Assembly (NCBI RefSeq): GCF_001552195.1
Contig: NZ_BCQS01000018.1
Span: 204,220 to 268,219 of the forward strand
Source of the DNA: Actinomadura latina NBRC 106108
Lineage (GTDB): Bacteria > Actinomycetota > Actinomycetes > Streptosporangiales > Streptosporangiaceae
Length of the DNA: 64,000 nt
Reading direction: 5' to 3'
Below the pieces are notes generated by a model. The model ran no database searches. It was not told where the DNA came from and worked only from the letters and a program-made list of their open reading frames with translations. Shown here piece by piece: positions 33,751 to 41,366 of the stretch. A program made the position numbers and the translations under genes. Position 1 is the stretch's first letter, and every line of letters starts with the position of its first letter.

Positions 33751-35010
33751 ATGAGCGACTCGGCCAGCGACGTCGTGATCGCCGGCGCCGGGCCCTACGG
33801 CCTGTCGACTGCCGCCCACCTGCAGAACGTCGGGCTCGACGTCCGGACCATCGGCGAGCCGATGCGCTTCTGGGAGACGAACATGCCCGAGGGCATGTTC
33901 CTCAAATCCGAGCCGTTCGCGTCCAGCCTGGGGTCGCCCCAGCTGGGGATGCGGTTCACCGACCTGCATCCCGGCTGGCGGATCGGGCAGCCGATCCCGC
34001 TGGAGACCTTCGTCGAGTACGGGCGCTGGTTCGCCGCCGAGGCCGTCCCGCAGCGCCCGGACGACCGGGACGCGCAGGTCGTGAACATCGAGCGCGGCAG
34101 GCCGGGCGGCTACGCCGTCACGCTGTCCACCGGCGAGACGATCGCGGCCCGGACCGTGGTGGTCGCGGTCGGCATCGGCCCGTTCGCCCACATCCCGGAC
34201 GAGCTGGCGGGCATGCCGTCCTGGCTCGTCTCGCATGCCAGCGCCCACCGCGACCTCGCCCTCTTCGCGGGCAAGGAGGTCGCCGTGATCGGCGCCGGGC
34301 AGTCGGCGCTGGAGACGGCGGTCCTGCTGGCTGACGCGGGCGCGCACCCGCACGTCATCGCCCGGCGGCAGGAGCTCGACTGGAACACCGTCCCGGAGGA
34401 GCGCCGCTCCCTGCGCGCCCAGCTGCTCGGCGGGCCCCGCTCCGGCCTCGGCACCGGCTACCGCACCTGGGTGTGGGCGGAGCGGCCCGGCCTCGTCCGG
34501 TACCTGCCGGAGGCGACCCGCCGCCGGATCGTCCGCGAGACGCTCCCGCCCGCCGGGTCCTGGTGGCTGCGCGACCGGCTGGACGAGCGGGTCCGCGTCT
34601 CGACGGGCCGCCGGGTGGTGAAGGCCGTGGAGCAGGAGGACGGCCTCGCGCTCACCACCGCCGACCGCGGCGGCCGCCGCCTCGTGGCCGAGTTCGAGCA
34701 CGTCATCGCCGCCACCGGCTACGTCCCGGACGTCGCCCGGCTCGGCCTGCTCGCCCCGGACCTGCGCGGCCGCATCGCGACCCGCCTCGGCGCCCCGGTC
34801 CTCAGCCGCGACTTCGAGGCGTCCACGACCGGCCTGTACTTCGCGGGCCTGGCCGCGGCCCCCACCTTCGGCCCGGTCATGCGCTTCGTGCACGGCGCCG
34901 ACTTCGCCGCGGGCCGCATCGCGCACCACATCATCCGCCGCACCCCGCGCGTGCGCCCGGCAACGGCCCGCCTGTCGGACGTCCTGGAACCGGACACGTC
35001 CCGCCAGTAA
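33751..35010 (+). CDS. FAD-dependent NAD(P)-binding oxidoreductase/monooxygenase
   Basis: A 419-residue two-dinucleotide-fold flavoprotein. The FAD motif is VVIAGAGPYGLSTAAHL at the N-terminus. The NAD(P) motif VAVIGAGQSALETAVLL is near residue 175. The ATG motif IAATGYVPD lies near 325. This is the layout of flavin monooxygenases and lysine/ornithine N-hydroxylases. ATG 33751 has GGGGGA upstream, 27 nt after the ATP-grasp stop, so the two are likely one operon. The substrate is unknown. A strong hairpin follows at 35021-35058. Confidence 0.85.
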   Translation: MSDSASDVVIAGAGPYGLSTAAHLQNVGLDVRTIGEPMRFWETNMPEGMFLKSEPFASSLGSPQLGMRFTDLHPGWRIGQPIPLETFVEYGRWFAAEAVPQRPDDRDAQVVNIERGRPGGYAVTLSTGETIAARTVVVAVGIGPFAHIPDELAGMPSWLVSHASAHRDLALFAGKEVAVIGAGQSALETAVLLADAGAHPHVIARRQELDWNTVPEERRSLRAQLLGGPRSGLGTGYRTWVWAERPGLVRYLPEATRRRIVRETLPPAGSWWLRDRLDERVRVSTGRRVVKAVEQEDGLALTTADRGGRRLVAEFEHVIAATGYVPDVARLGLLAPDLRGRIATRLGAPVLSRDFEASTTGLYFAGLAAAPTFGPVMRFVHGADFAAGRIAHHIIRRTPRVRPATARLSDVLEPDTSRQ

Positions 35011-35020
35011 GACCAGCCCG

Positions 35021-35058
35021 CTCGCCTCCAGGAGAAAAGACCGCCTCCTGGAGGCGAG
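35021..35058 (+). terminator. Terminator hairpin closing the exopolysaccharide cluster
   Basis: A perfect 14-bp stem (35021-35034 with 35045-35058, CTCGCCTCCAGGAG and its complement) and a 10-nt loop, 10 nt after the flavoprotein stop. There is no long U-tract. Confidence 0.8.
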
Positions 35059-35176
35059 TCCTTCGGTGCGACGGGCGGTGCCTCGCACGTGCCGGTGTGG
35101 AGATTTGTGTGGTGGGCGGTTGAGGATGTTCCTCCGGGCGGCGGGGTGCGGGTGCCGGTTCGGCCGGGGGCGGGGC

Positions 35177-35503
35177 TCAGTACCTCGGGGGAAGGGCGCG
35201 GCGGCGGGCGCGGTCGGCTCTGGCGGTGGCCAGGGACCACTGCACGCGCCAGTACAGCGTCCACGCGGCCGAGAGGCCGCGGCTCGTCTTCGGGCGCTGA
35301 GCAGCGGGGACGTTGGAGAGCGCGATGAGCGTGAGGTCGGCGCGGGTGAGGAAGCGGTGGACCTCGCGGCGGGGGGCGCGGTGACGGCGCAGCGGGTGGA
35401 GGCGGGAGATCGCGGACGAGGGGTTGGGCAAAGGGAGCTCCTCGATGAGCGGTCCGGTGACCGGCTGCTCACCGACTGTAGCGTACTCGATACCGGCCGC
35501 CAT
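35177..35503 (-). CDS. Small basic hypothetical protein
   Basis: A 108-residue protein that I do not recognise. The N-terminus is acidic and Pro-containing (TGPLIEELPLPNPSSAISRL). It is followed by an Arg-rich stretch, a hydrophobic segment (ADLTLIALSNVP) and a basic tail with an aromatic W-T-L-Y-W-R-V-Q-W patch. ATG 35503 has AGGGAGA at good spacing; the frame continues upstream without a ribosome site. It lies alone on the minus strand between two forward blocks. Coding status is supported by ribosome site and codon use only. Confidence 0.55.
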   Translation of the reverse strand: MAAGIEYATVGEQPVTGPLIEELPLPNPSSAISRLHPLRRHRAPRREVHRFLTRADLTLIALSNVPAAQRPKTSRGLSAAWTLYWRVQWSLATARADRARRRALPPRY

Positions 35504-35718
35504 ACTTCTCCCTGAAACGGTCGCGAGCACCGGCGAATGGGCCGAGTACGGCAAAACGGACGTCGGCGGGACGGAAAGCCGGGTTCGATAAAAGCCGGAT
35601 TAACGCCGCGGTAAATGATCCCGGGACACGCCGGTGAACAAATCAATGCTCCTTGCGAACGTCCCCCGAGGTGTTACCTTCGAGCCGATCTGAAATTCGG
35701 CGGCAAGGAGAACCGGCA

Positions 35719-36567
35719 GTGGATTCCGCACCGATCCAGCGCGAGGCGTTTCGCCCGCAGGGTCGGCCGCGGCATGCCCTCGTCCCCGTTCTCCTGCGCC
35801 TCATCGCCATCGCCGGCTTCGCGTTCGCGGGGTGGATCGCGCTCTCCGCGCTGGCCGACTCCGCTTTCGCGGCGGAGCAGCCGCAGCCTGCGGCGCAGGC
35901 CGGCGATCAGGGGCCGGCGACGGTCCGGCACTTGGCGACGGTCCGGCACTTCACGTCCGGGCCCGGCGGGCGCACGATCACCGATGACGTGCGCGAGATC
36001 GGCGACCACCCGATGCGGTACGTCCGGTCCCGGCAGCGCGACCTGTTCGACGACAAGGACCGGGCCGTCCGCCAGGTGCGCGAGCTCGGCGACGCCGTCG
36101 GTGTCCCGCGCGTCCGGGTTCCGGCCGTCGGGCCGGCGCGGCCCGTTCTGCGCGGCCTCGTCCAGCGGGTGACCGACGCGCCGCCCGCCGGGCGGCCCGC
36201 CGCCGAGGAGCGGCCGGAGAAGCAGGGCGTCCCGGCGGGCGCCGCGCACCAGGCGGCGGCCGGGGACGCGGTCTCCGCGATCCACCATCACGCCGCCGCT
36301 GCTGCCACGGCCCCCGCGGTCCAGAAGGCGGGCGGCTGCCCGCACTGCCGCGACGATCACCGTGCGCCGGCCGTTCCCGTGCCGGGGCCCGTCCAGGACG
36401 GCCCGCAGGGCGGCGGCTCGGCGGGCGGGCACCCGTTCCCGACGGTCGGCGACCTGCCGCACCGCCGGAATCCGGTGGCGCCGCCCGCCGTGGCGGCGGG
36501 CACGTTCCAGCGCACCGCGCTGACCGACGTCGCCGCGCCCGGCGGCCCGTCCGTCGTCCCGGACTAG
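35719..36567 (+). CDS. Membrane-anchored or secreted Pro/Ala-rich protein, function unknown
   Basis: A 282-residue protein starting at GTG 35719 with AAGGAG 8 nt upstream. It has an N-terminal hydrophobic helix (ALVPVLLRLIAIAGFAFAGW) followed by an AAE cleavage-like site. The rest is a low-complexity Pro/Ala/Gly/His-rich exterior part with a single CPHC motif near residue 226. No enzyme domain is visible and there is no LPXTG or LAXTG sorting signal. It lies directly upstream of the three-domain chaplin gene, suggesting a cell-surface role. Confidence 0.7.
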   Translation: MDSAPIQREAFRPQGRPRHALVPVLLRLIAIAGFAFAGWIALSALADSAFAAEQPQPAAQAGDQGPATVRHLATVRHFTSGPGGRTITDDVREIGDHPMRYVRSRQRDLFDDKDRAVRQVRELGDAVGVPRVRVPAVGPARPVLRGLVQRVTDAPPAGRPAAEERPEKQGVPAGAAHQAAAGDAVSAIHHHAAAAATAPAVQKAGGCPHCRDDHRAPAVPVPGPVQDGPQGGGSAGGHPFPTVGDLPHRRNPVAPPAVAAGTFQRTALTDVAAPGGPSVVPD

Positions 36568-36748
36568 CCGTCCCCGTCCGGCCCCTTGAGCGGCCGGTTC
36601 CCGGCGACCGCGTGCACGGGACGCGCCGTCGCCCCCACTGAACCCTTCTCCACGCGCAACGGCCGAACCGGGCCGCTGCCAGTGCTGCGCCCACCCCGAC
36701 GGTGCCGCGCAGTGATCATCACCGATGCAAAAGACAGGAGCAAACATC

Positions 36749-37765
36749 ATGCGTACGTGGGTGAAGAGCACCTCCCGCGCCGCCCTGGTGGCCGCGGGGA
36801 CCCTCGCCATCGGCGCCGCCTTCGGCACCGGGGGCGCGGCCAACGCCGGCACCTTCGGCGGCGGCCACGACGGCAAGGTCACGATGGAGTCGTCCGGCAA
36901 CTTCGGCGCGCTGAACGGCAACCAGGTCTACGCGCCGATCAGCATCCCGGTCGACGTCTGCGGCAACGCGATCGCGGTCGCCGGCCTCGCGCGGGCCCAG
37001 TGCAAGGGCGGCGCGAGCGTCTCGTCGCACCGCTCGGGCGACGGCTACGCAGCGGACCCGGGCTACCGGACGGCCGGCGGCTGGGACGACGGCGGCCACG
37101 GCGGCGGCTGGGACCACGGCAAGGGCGTCGACATGCAGACGTCCGGCAACTTCGGGATCGGGAACGGCAACCAGGTGTTCGCGCCGATCAGCGTCCCGGT
37201 CAACGTGTGCGGCAACGCCGTCGCAGCGCTCGGACTGGCGCAGGCGCAGTGCAAGGGCGGCGCGTCCGTGAAGCGGTCCTCCGCCGAGCGCAAGGTGGAC
37301 ATGCGGTCGTCGGGCAACTTCGGCCTGCTGAACGGCAACCAGCTCTTCATGCCGATCAGCGTCCCGGTCAACGTGTGCGGCAACGCCGTCGCGGTGCTGG
37401 GCCTCGCGGAGGCGCAGTGCAAGGGCGGCGCGTTCGTCGGGGGCGGGGACGAGCACGAGGAGATGCCGCCGACCCTGCGGACCCCGCCGGTGAAGCACAA
37501 GAAGCCGTACAAGCCGTCCAAGCACCGTCCGGCCGCCAAGCACAAGAAGCTGCCCTCGACCATGCGGGCCGACGGCCGCCGCGTGGCGAACACCGGTGCG
37601 CGCTACCGCACCACGGACGGCCTGCCCGTCGTCGGTGGCCTGGTGAGCAGGCTCCAGCAGCTCGTCAAGGTCCCGGGAGTGGACGCCCAGACCGACCAGC
37701 TCGGTCCGCAGCTGCCGAGCAGCGGCGGGGCGCCCGTCCGGCTCGGCTCGCCCGTCCTGAAGTGA
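36749..37765 (+). CDS. Secreted protein with three chaplin domains
   Basis: A 338-residue exported protein. A signal peptide (AALVAAGTLAIGAAFGTGGAANA) is followed by three chaplin domains at about residues 44-91, 127-174 and 183-230. Each has the pattern SGNFG-x-x-NGNQ-x-x-x-PI-x-x-PV-x-VCGNA and a second Cys in AQCKGG. Chaplins are amyloid-forming surface proteins that make aerial hyphae hydrophobic. The C-terminal 100 residues are Lys/Pro-rich and then polar, without a transmembrane helix. The usual LAXTG signal of long chaplins is missing; a weak LPSSG lies 14 residues from the end. ATG 36749 has AGGAG upstream. Confidence 0.88.
   Translation: MRTWVKSTSRAALVAAGTLAIGAAFGTGGAANAGTFGGGHDGKVTMESSGNFGALNGNQVYAPISIPVDVCGNAIAVAGLARAQCKGGASVSSHRSGDGYAADPGYRTAGGWDDGGHGGGWDHGKGVDMQTSGNFGIGNGNQVFAPISVPVNVCGNAVAALGLAQAQCKGGASVKRSSAERKVDMRSSGNFGLLNGNQLFMPISVPVNVCGNAVAVLGLAEAQCKGGAFVGGGDEHEEMPPTLRTPPVKHKKPYKPSKHRPAAKHKKLPSTMRADGRRVANTGARYRTTDGLPVVGGLVSRLQQLVKVPGVDAQTDQLGPQLPSSGGAPVRLGSPVLK
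36878..37435 (+). repeat. Three internal chaplin repeats
   Basis: Repeat units of about 140 nt begin at 36878, 37127 and 37295. The second and third share an identical 42-nt core (roughly 37186-37227 and 37354-37395), showing a recent duplication or gene conversion inside the gene. Confidence 0.8.
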
Positions 37766-37873
37766 GCACGCGCCGGCCCGGGTGACGACCCGCGTCCGGC
37801 GGACCGAGGAGGAGGGGCGGTAGACGTGCCGCCCCTTCCCCCTGTCGGCAGAACTCCAGAGGGGAGACCCAGC

Positions 37874-38419
37874 ATGCTCGACCGCAAGTCCCTTTCGGCG
37901 GCGGCCGTCGCCGCGTTGTGCGCCCTGCCCGTGCTCGGCGTCCCGCAGGCGCAGGCCGCGCCCGCGACCCCGGTGGCCGCTCCGGCTCGTCCCGGGACGG
38001 GCGACCTGATCGGGAAGATCCGGATCAAGCGGATGCACCTGAAGGCGGACGTCCGCGAGGGCGTCGGCCAGGCGGTCCTGCGGCGGGGCGCCGGCCACTA
38101 CCCGGGGACGGGCGTGCCCGGCCGGGACGGCAACACGGTGCTGCTCGGCCACCGGACGACCTGGCTGCACCCGTTCAACGAGCTCGACCGGATGCGGCGC
38201 GGCGACCGGATCGTGCTGCGCTGGGGCCGCAGGACCTACGTGTACAGGGTGCGGGCGAAGCGCGTCATCAAGCCGGGCGACAGGCGGGCCCTGGAGCCGG
38301 TGCCGTTCAAGCGGCGCAGCGCGCCGAACGGCCGGTACATCACGCTCATCACCTGCACCCCGAAGGGCTCGGACCGGCGCCGCCTCGTCGTCGTCGGCAA
38401 ACTCCAGTCGGGGCGCTGA
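37874..38419 (+). CDS. Sortase, class E/F-like
   Basis: A 181-residue exported transpeptidase with an N-terminal signal (AAAVAALCALPVLGVPQAQA) and the sortase barrel. It has the catalytic His93 (LLGHRTT), Cys161 in the TLITC motif, and the following Arg-rich strand (SDRRRLVV) that supplies the catalytic Arg. Short actinobacterial sortases of this type attach or process surface proteins. ATG 37874 has GGGGAG upstream. It lies 108 nt after the chaplin gene, but no clear sorting-signal substrate is visible in the window. A 19-bp hairpin follows. Confidence 0.9.
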   Translation: MLDRKSLSAAAVAALCALPVLGVPQAQAAPATPVAAPARPGTGDLIGKIRIKRMHLKADVREGVGQAVLRRGAGHYPGTGVPGRDGNTVLLGHRTTWLHPFNELDRMRRGDRIVLRWGRRTYVYRVRAKRVIKPGDRRALEPVPFKRRSAPNGRYITLITCTPKGSDRRRLVVVGKLQSGR

Positions 38420-38442
38420 CCCGAGGCGCCGGACTGACGGCC

Positions 38443-38487
38443 GGACGCTGAGCGGGCGCGGTGCGGCTCCGCGCCCGCTCAGCGTCC
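38443..38487. terminator. Perfect 19-bp bidirectional terminator hairpin
   Basis: Arms 38443-38461 and 38469-38487 are exactly complementary over 19 bp with a 7-nt loop (TGCGGCT). It lies between the convergent sortase and metalloprotease genes, and its right arm includes the protease stop codon. It would form in transcripts of either direction. Confidence 0.88.
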
Positions 38488-39504
38488 GCCGTAGAGGGCG
38501 ATCAGCCCGTCGTAGTCGCCCTTGCCGAGGGTGGCGGGACCGCTGTCGCAGGACGCGATGGACGGCGCCATCGTGAGGTTCTCGTGCTCGATGCCCTCGA
38601 TGTGCGCGAGGCCGAAGACGTGGCCGGCCTCGTGCGTCGCGACGGCTTCGGCGGAATAGCTCCCGGCCGGGCACGAACCACTCGTCCACCACTTCTTGCC
38701 CTGCGCCTGCAACGCCATGTCCGCCTCGACCGTCGTCGGCCCGATGAACCAGGTGCAGGTCGCGGCGAGGACGTCCTTGTCCGCGGCCGGCATGGCGTGC
38801 CAGCCGAACGTGCTGATCCGGTCCCGGTTCCCGCAGGCGGCGGCACCGGTCACGTTCGGGGGACGGCTCGCCCGCCCGGCGTAGCGCTCGGCGATGTCCG
38901 GCGGCGGGGTGAAGCGGCGCCGGACGTTGCAGTCGGTGCGAGTGCCGACCATGTTGGAGACGCCCCTGGCGACGGGGCCCCTCGGCATCCCGGCCCCCGC
39001 GTAGTACCACCGGACGGCGGTGCCCTTCGGCCACCTGCTCGGCTCGGCGCGGTGGGCGCCGTCCCGGCAGGCGGCGGCCGGGGCCCGGAACCCGCGCGGC
39101 CGACCCTGCGGAACCCGCCCGCCGCGCGTGCCGATGGTGATCTCGCCGGCCCGCTCGTTCACCTGAATGCGCAGTTCGGCGCCGCCGTCGGTGCGCAGCG
39201 CGTGCGCGACCAGCGAGGTCCCGTCGGACGGCACGACCGCGGCGAGCCCGTTCACGCTCCGTACCGTCCGGCCGCGCAAATCGCAGTCGGCGATCTTCAC
39301 CCGCTGCGGCATCGTGCGGGCGGAGAGCGTCCCGCCGGTCTTGCACCACGCGGGCGGGCGCCGTACGGCCCCGGCCGCCGTGCCGGTGAGCACCGTGCCG
39401 GTGAGCACCGTGCCGGTGAGCATGGCGGTGAGCGCGGTGCCGGCGGCCGTGGTGGCGGCTAGGGCGGCCCCTGCTCGCCGGACCGCACGTGAAATGTCGC
39501 GCAT
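38479..39504 (-). CDS. Secreted matrixin-like (metzincin) zinc metalloprotease
   Basis: A 341-residue exported protease. The long signal and leader region includes a 15-nt tandem repeat coding Leu-Thr-Gly-Thr-Val. The zinc site HEAGHVFGLAH (His291, Glu292, His295, His301) and a Met-turn (LTMAP, Met312) mark a metzincin, closest in layout to M10 matrixins. Several Cys suggest disulfides. ATG 39504 is fixed by GGAGAAA at good spacing. It may cut surface proteins of the neighbouring chaplin/sortase module; that link is inference from position. Confidence 0.85.
   Translation of the reverse strand: MRDISRAVRRAGAALAATTAAGTALTAMLTGTVLTGTVLTGTAAGAVRRPPAWCKTGGTLSARTMPQRVKIADCDLRGRTVRSVNGLAAVVPSDGTSLVAHALRTDGGAELRIQVNERAGEITIGTRGGRVPQGRPRGFRAPAAACRDGAHRAEPSRWPKGTAVRWYYAGAGMPRGPVARGVSNMVGTRTDCNVRRRFTPPPDIAERYAGRASRPPNVTGAAACGNRDRISTFGWHAMPAADKDVLAATCTWFIGPTTVEADMALQAQGKKWWTSGSCPAGSYSAEAVATHEAGHVFGLAHIEGIEHENLTMAPSIASCDSGPATLGKGDYDGLIALYGGR
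39380..39424 (-). repeat. 15-nt tandem repeat in the protease signal region
   Basis: Three copies of GTGCCGGTGAGCACC (plus strand), the last ending ATG. They code Leu-Thr-Gly-Thr-Val repeats on the minus strand inside the exported leader. Confidence 0.85.
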
Positions 39505-39853
39505 AGCAGTTTCTCCGATGTGCGGGAACGTCTTTTCGCAGTCTTTCGCGCGGCCGGGAAAAAGAAACCGGCGCTTGCTAAAATGATCACCATCTCGGCC
39601 AGCGGGGAATGCGCTGACGACCGTCTCGATGGGCATTTGTCGAGAAATGGCTGACCGGCCCCGCGGGGAGCGGTGCAAGAACGAGGTAAATCGTCCCCCA
39701 TAATTGTGCAAACACGTTTATTTTGTCTTCATACGGAAAAACAGCGGGTAATCCGGCAACTCGGGATCAACAGAACACCGTTGCCGCGAGGCGGGCGCAG
39801 CAGCGACCTCCCCCCGGCCCCCCGTCCACCCGGCAGCGTTCACGGAAGCAGAG
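39505..39853. promoter_or_regulatory. Divergent intergenic region, relatively AT-rich
   Basis: A 349-bp gap between the protease and the PRC-barrel gene, with an AT-rich core around 39700-39735 where both promoters may lie. GTCT at 39725 and GGGTAA at 39746 loosely resemble a SigB-type (stress sigma factor) promoter, but the 17-nt spacing is slightly long. This is a weak call. Confidence 0.35.
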
Positions 39854-40894
39854 GTGTTCAACGTGCAGACGCAGACACAGGTGCGGGAACTCATGGGAAT
39901 GAGCGTGACCGACACCCACGGCACCAAGGTCGGCACGATCAAGCAGGTCTACCTCAACGACGACTCGGGCTCCCCCGAGTGGGTGACCGTCCACACCGGA
40001 TGGTTCGGGATGCGGGAGAGCTTCGTCCCGCTGTCCGGCGCCCGGAAGAACCAGGACATGCTGCAGGTCCCGTACGACAAGGAGACCATCAAGGGCGCTC
40101 CGAACGTCGACGCGGACGAGCACCTGTCGCACGCCCAGATCGTGGACCTTTACCGCCACTACGGCGTACGTCCGCCGGGCGGCTCCCGGCAGGGCGGTGA
40201 GCGGGACGCGGGTGAGCAGAAAACGAAGGCGGACGCCAAGGGGGAGGCGAAGGCGGACGCGAACCGGACGGCCGGCGATCGCGGGCTGACCGGCGAAGGG
40301 AAGGCCGCCAGCGGCACCACGACCGGCACCACGGGCACGGCGGGCACGGCCGGCGGCACCACGACCGGTCAGGCCGCCGCCGCGGGCACGGCGGGGGCCG
40401 CCGGGATGGCCGTCCACCCCGACCGTGCGGGGCACGGGCAGGCGATGCCGCCGCAGTCGGCGCGCGAGGGCGCCGAGGCGCCGATGACCGAGATCACCCG
40501 GTCGGAGGAGCAGTTGCGGATCGGCACCGAGCGGTACGAGTCCGGCCGCGTCCGGGTGCACAAGTACGTCGAGACGGAGATGGTCGAGCGCACGATCCCG
40601 GTCTCGCACGAGGAGATCAAGATCGACCGTGAGCCGATCGTGGGCGGCGAGCCGAACCCGAAGATCACCATCTCCGAGGACGACCACGAGATCATCCTCT
40701 ACGAGGAGCGTCCGGTGATCGCCAAGGAGACCGTCCCCGTCGAGCGGATCCATGTGCGCACCGAGCAGGTGCAGGACGAGCAGACGGTGCGCGGCGAGCT
40801 CCGCAAGGAGCGCATCGAGGTGACGCGCGACGAGGACGTCGGGGGCGAGCGCGGGACGGCGGGCCGCGGGGAGCGCGGCCGCCGCTCCAAGTAG
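39854..40894 (+). CDS. PRC-barrel and DUF2382 (YsnF-like) stress protein
   Basis: A 346-residue soluble protein. The N-terminal PRC-barrel is at about residues 1-105 (VRELMGMSVTDTHGTKVGTI, then PEWVTVHTGWFG). A low-complexity Gly/Thr/Ala linker lies at about 155-200. The C-terminal DUF2382/YsnF domain (EEQLRIGTERYESGRVRVHK, later IVGGEPNPKITISEDDHEII) has alternating charged beta strands. Proteins of this layout are linked to general stress responses. The start GTG 39854 has GGAAG upstream; GTG 39863 is an alternative. A strong hairpin follows. Confidence 0.9.
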   Translation: MFNVQTQTQVRELMGMSVTDTHGTKVGTIKQVYLNDDSGSPEWVTVHTGWFGMRESFVPLSGARKNQDMLQVPYDKETIKGAPNVDADEHLSHAQIVDLYRHYGVRPPGGSRQGGERDAGEQKTKADAKGEAKADANRTAGDRGLTGEGKAASGTTTGTTGTAGTAGGTTTGQAAAAGTAGAAGMAVHPDRAGHGQAMPPQSAREGAEAPMTEITRSEEQLRIGTERYESGRVRVHKYVETEMVERTIPVSHEEIKIDREPIVGGEPNPKITISEDDHEIILYEERPVIAKETVPVERIHVRTEQVQDEQTVRGELRKERIEVTRDEDVGGERGTAGRGERGRRSK

Positions 40895-41366
40895 GCCGCT
40901 CCAAGCAGGCCAGCGTCCCGCCGCAGGGACGACGACTTCGGTCCTGAGAACCGCGCCACACCGGATGGCGAGCGCCCGGGACGGCTGTTCACCCGCCGGC
41001 CTCCCGGGCGCTCGCGTGGCCGGACGTGGTCACCGTGGCGGATGATGCGGAGGCGCCGACGCCGGGCGGGCAGCACGGGACGGGCGGCGGCGATCTGGCC
41101 TCACCCGTCCCGACCGGCTTTGTTCGGCACATGATTTAACATATGAATTTAGTCTCGGTCAACCCCTCTTCCCCTGTTTTCACAAGGCTCCGGTGCGCCT
41201 CGGACAGGTTCGTTGACAGGCGGTGCGGGGCCGGGGGAGGTTCCTGGGAGACGACGTCGCCGAGCGCAGAGGTCGTGGCCGTCCGGGCGAGCCATGACCT
41301 CTGCGCCCGGCCGCGCGCGGTCCGCCGGGCCGTGCGGCGTCCTCGGAGCGACCCAGGAGGGACGAC
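40895..41366. other. Gene-free stretch with one terminator
   Basis: A 472-bp gap. Apart from the hairpin at 40968-41015 and an AT-richer patch at 41120-41180 that may carry the promoter of the GH3 gene, I see no gene or repeat. A short minus-strand frame at 41136-41375 lacks support. Confidence 0.5.
40968..41015. terminator. Terminator hairpin after the PRC-barrel gene
   Basis: A perfect 14-bp stem GCGAGCGCCCGGGA (40968-40981) with its complement (41002-41015) and a 20-nt loop, 74 nt after the stop. Confidence 0.75.

Noticed and set aside
37697..37765. LPSSG near the end of the chaplin protein as a sortase signal
   Set aside because: No hydrophobic helix or basic tail follows; only 12 residues remain, so it cannot act as a cell-wall sorting signal.
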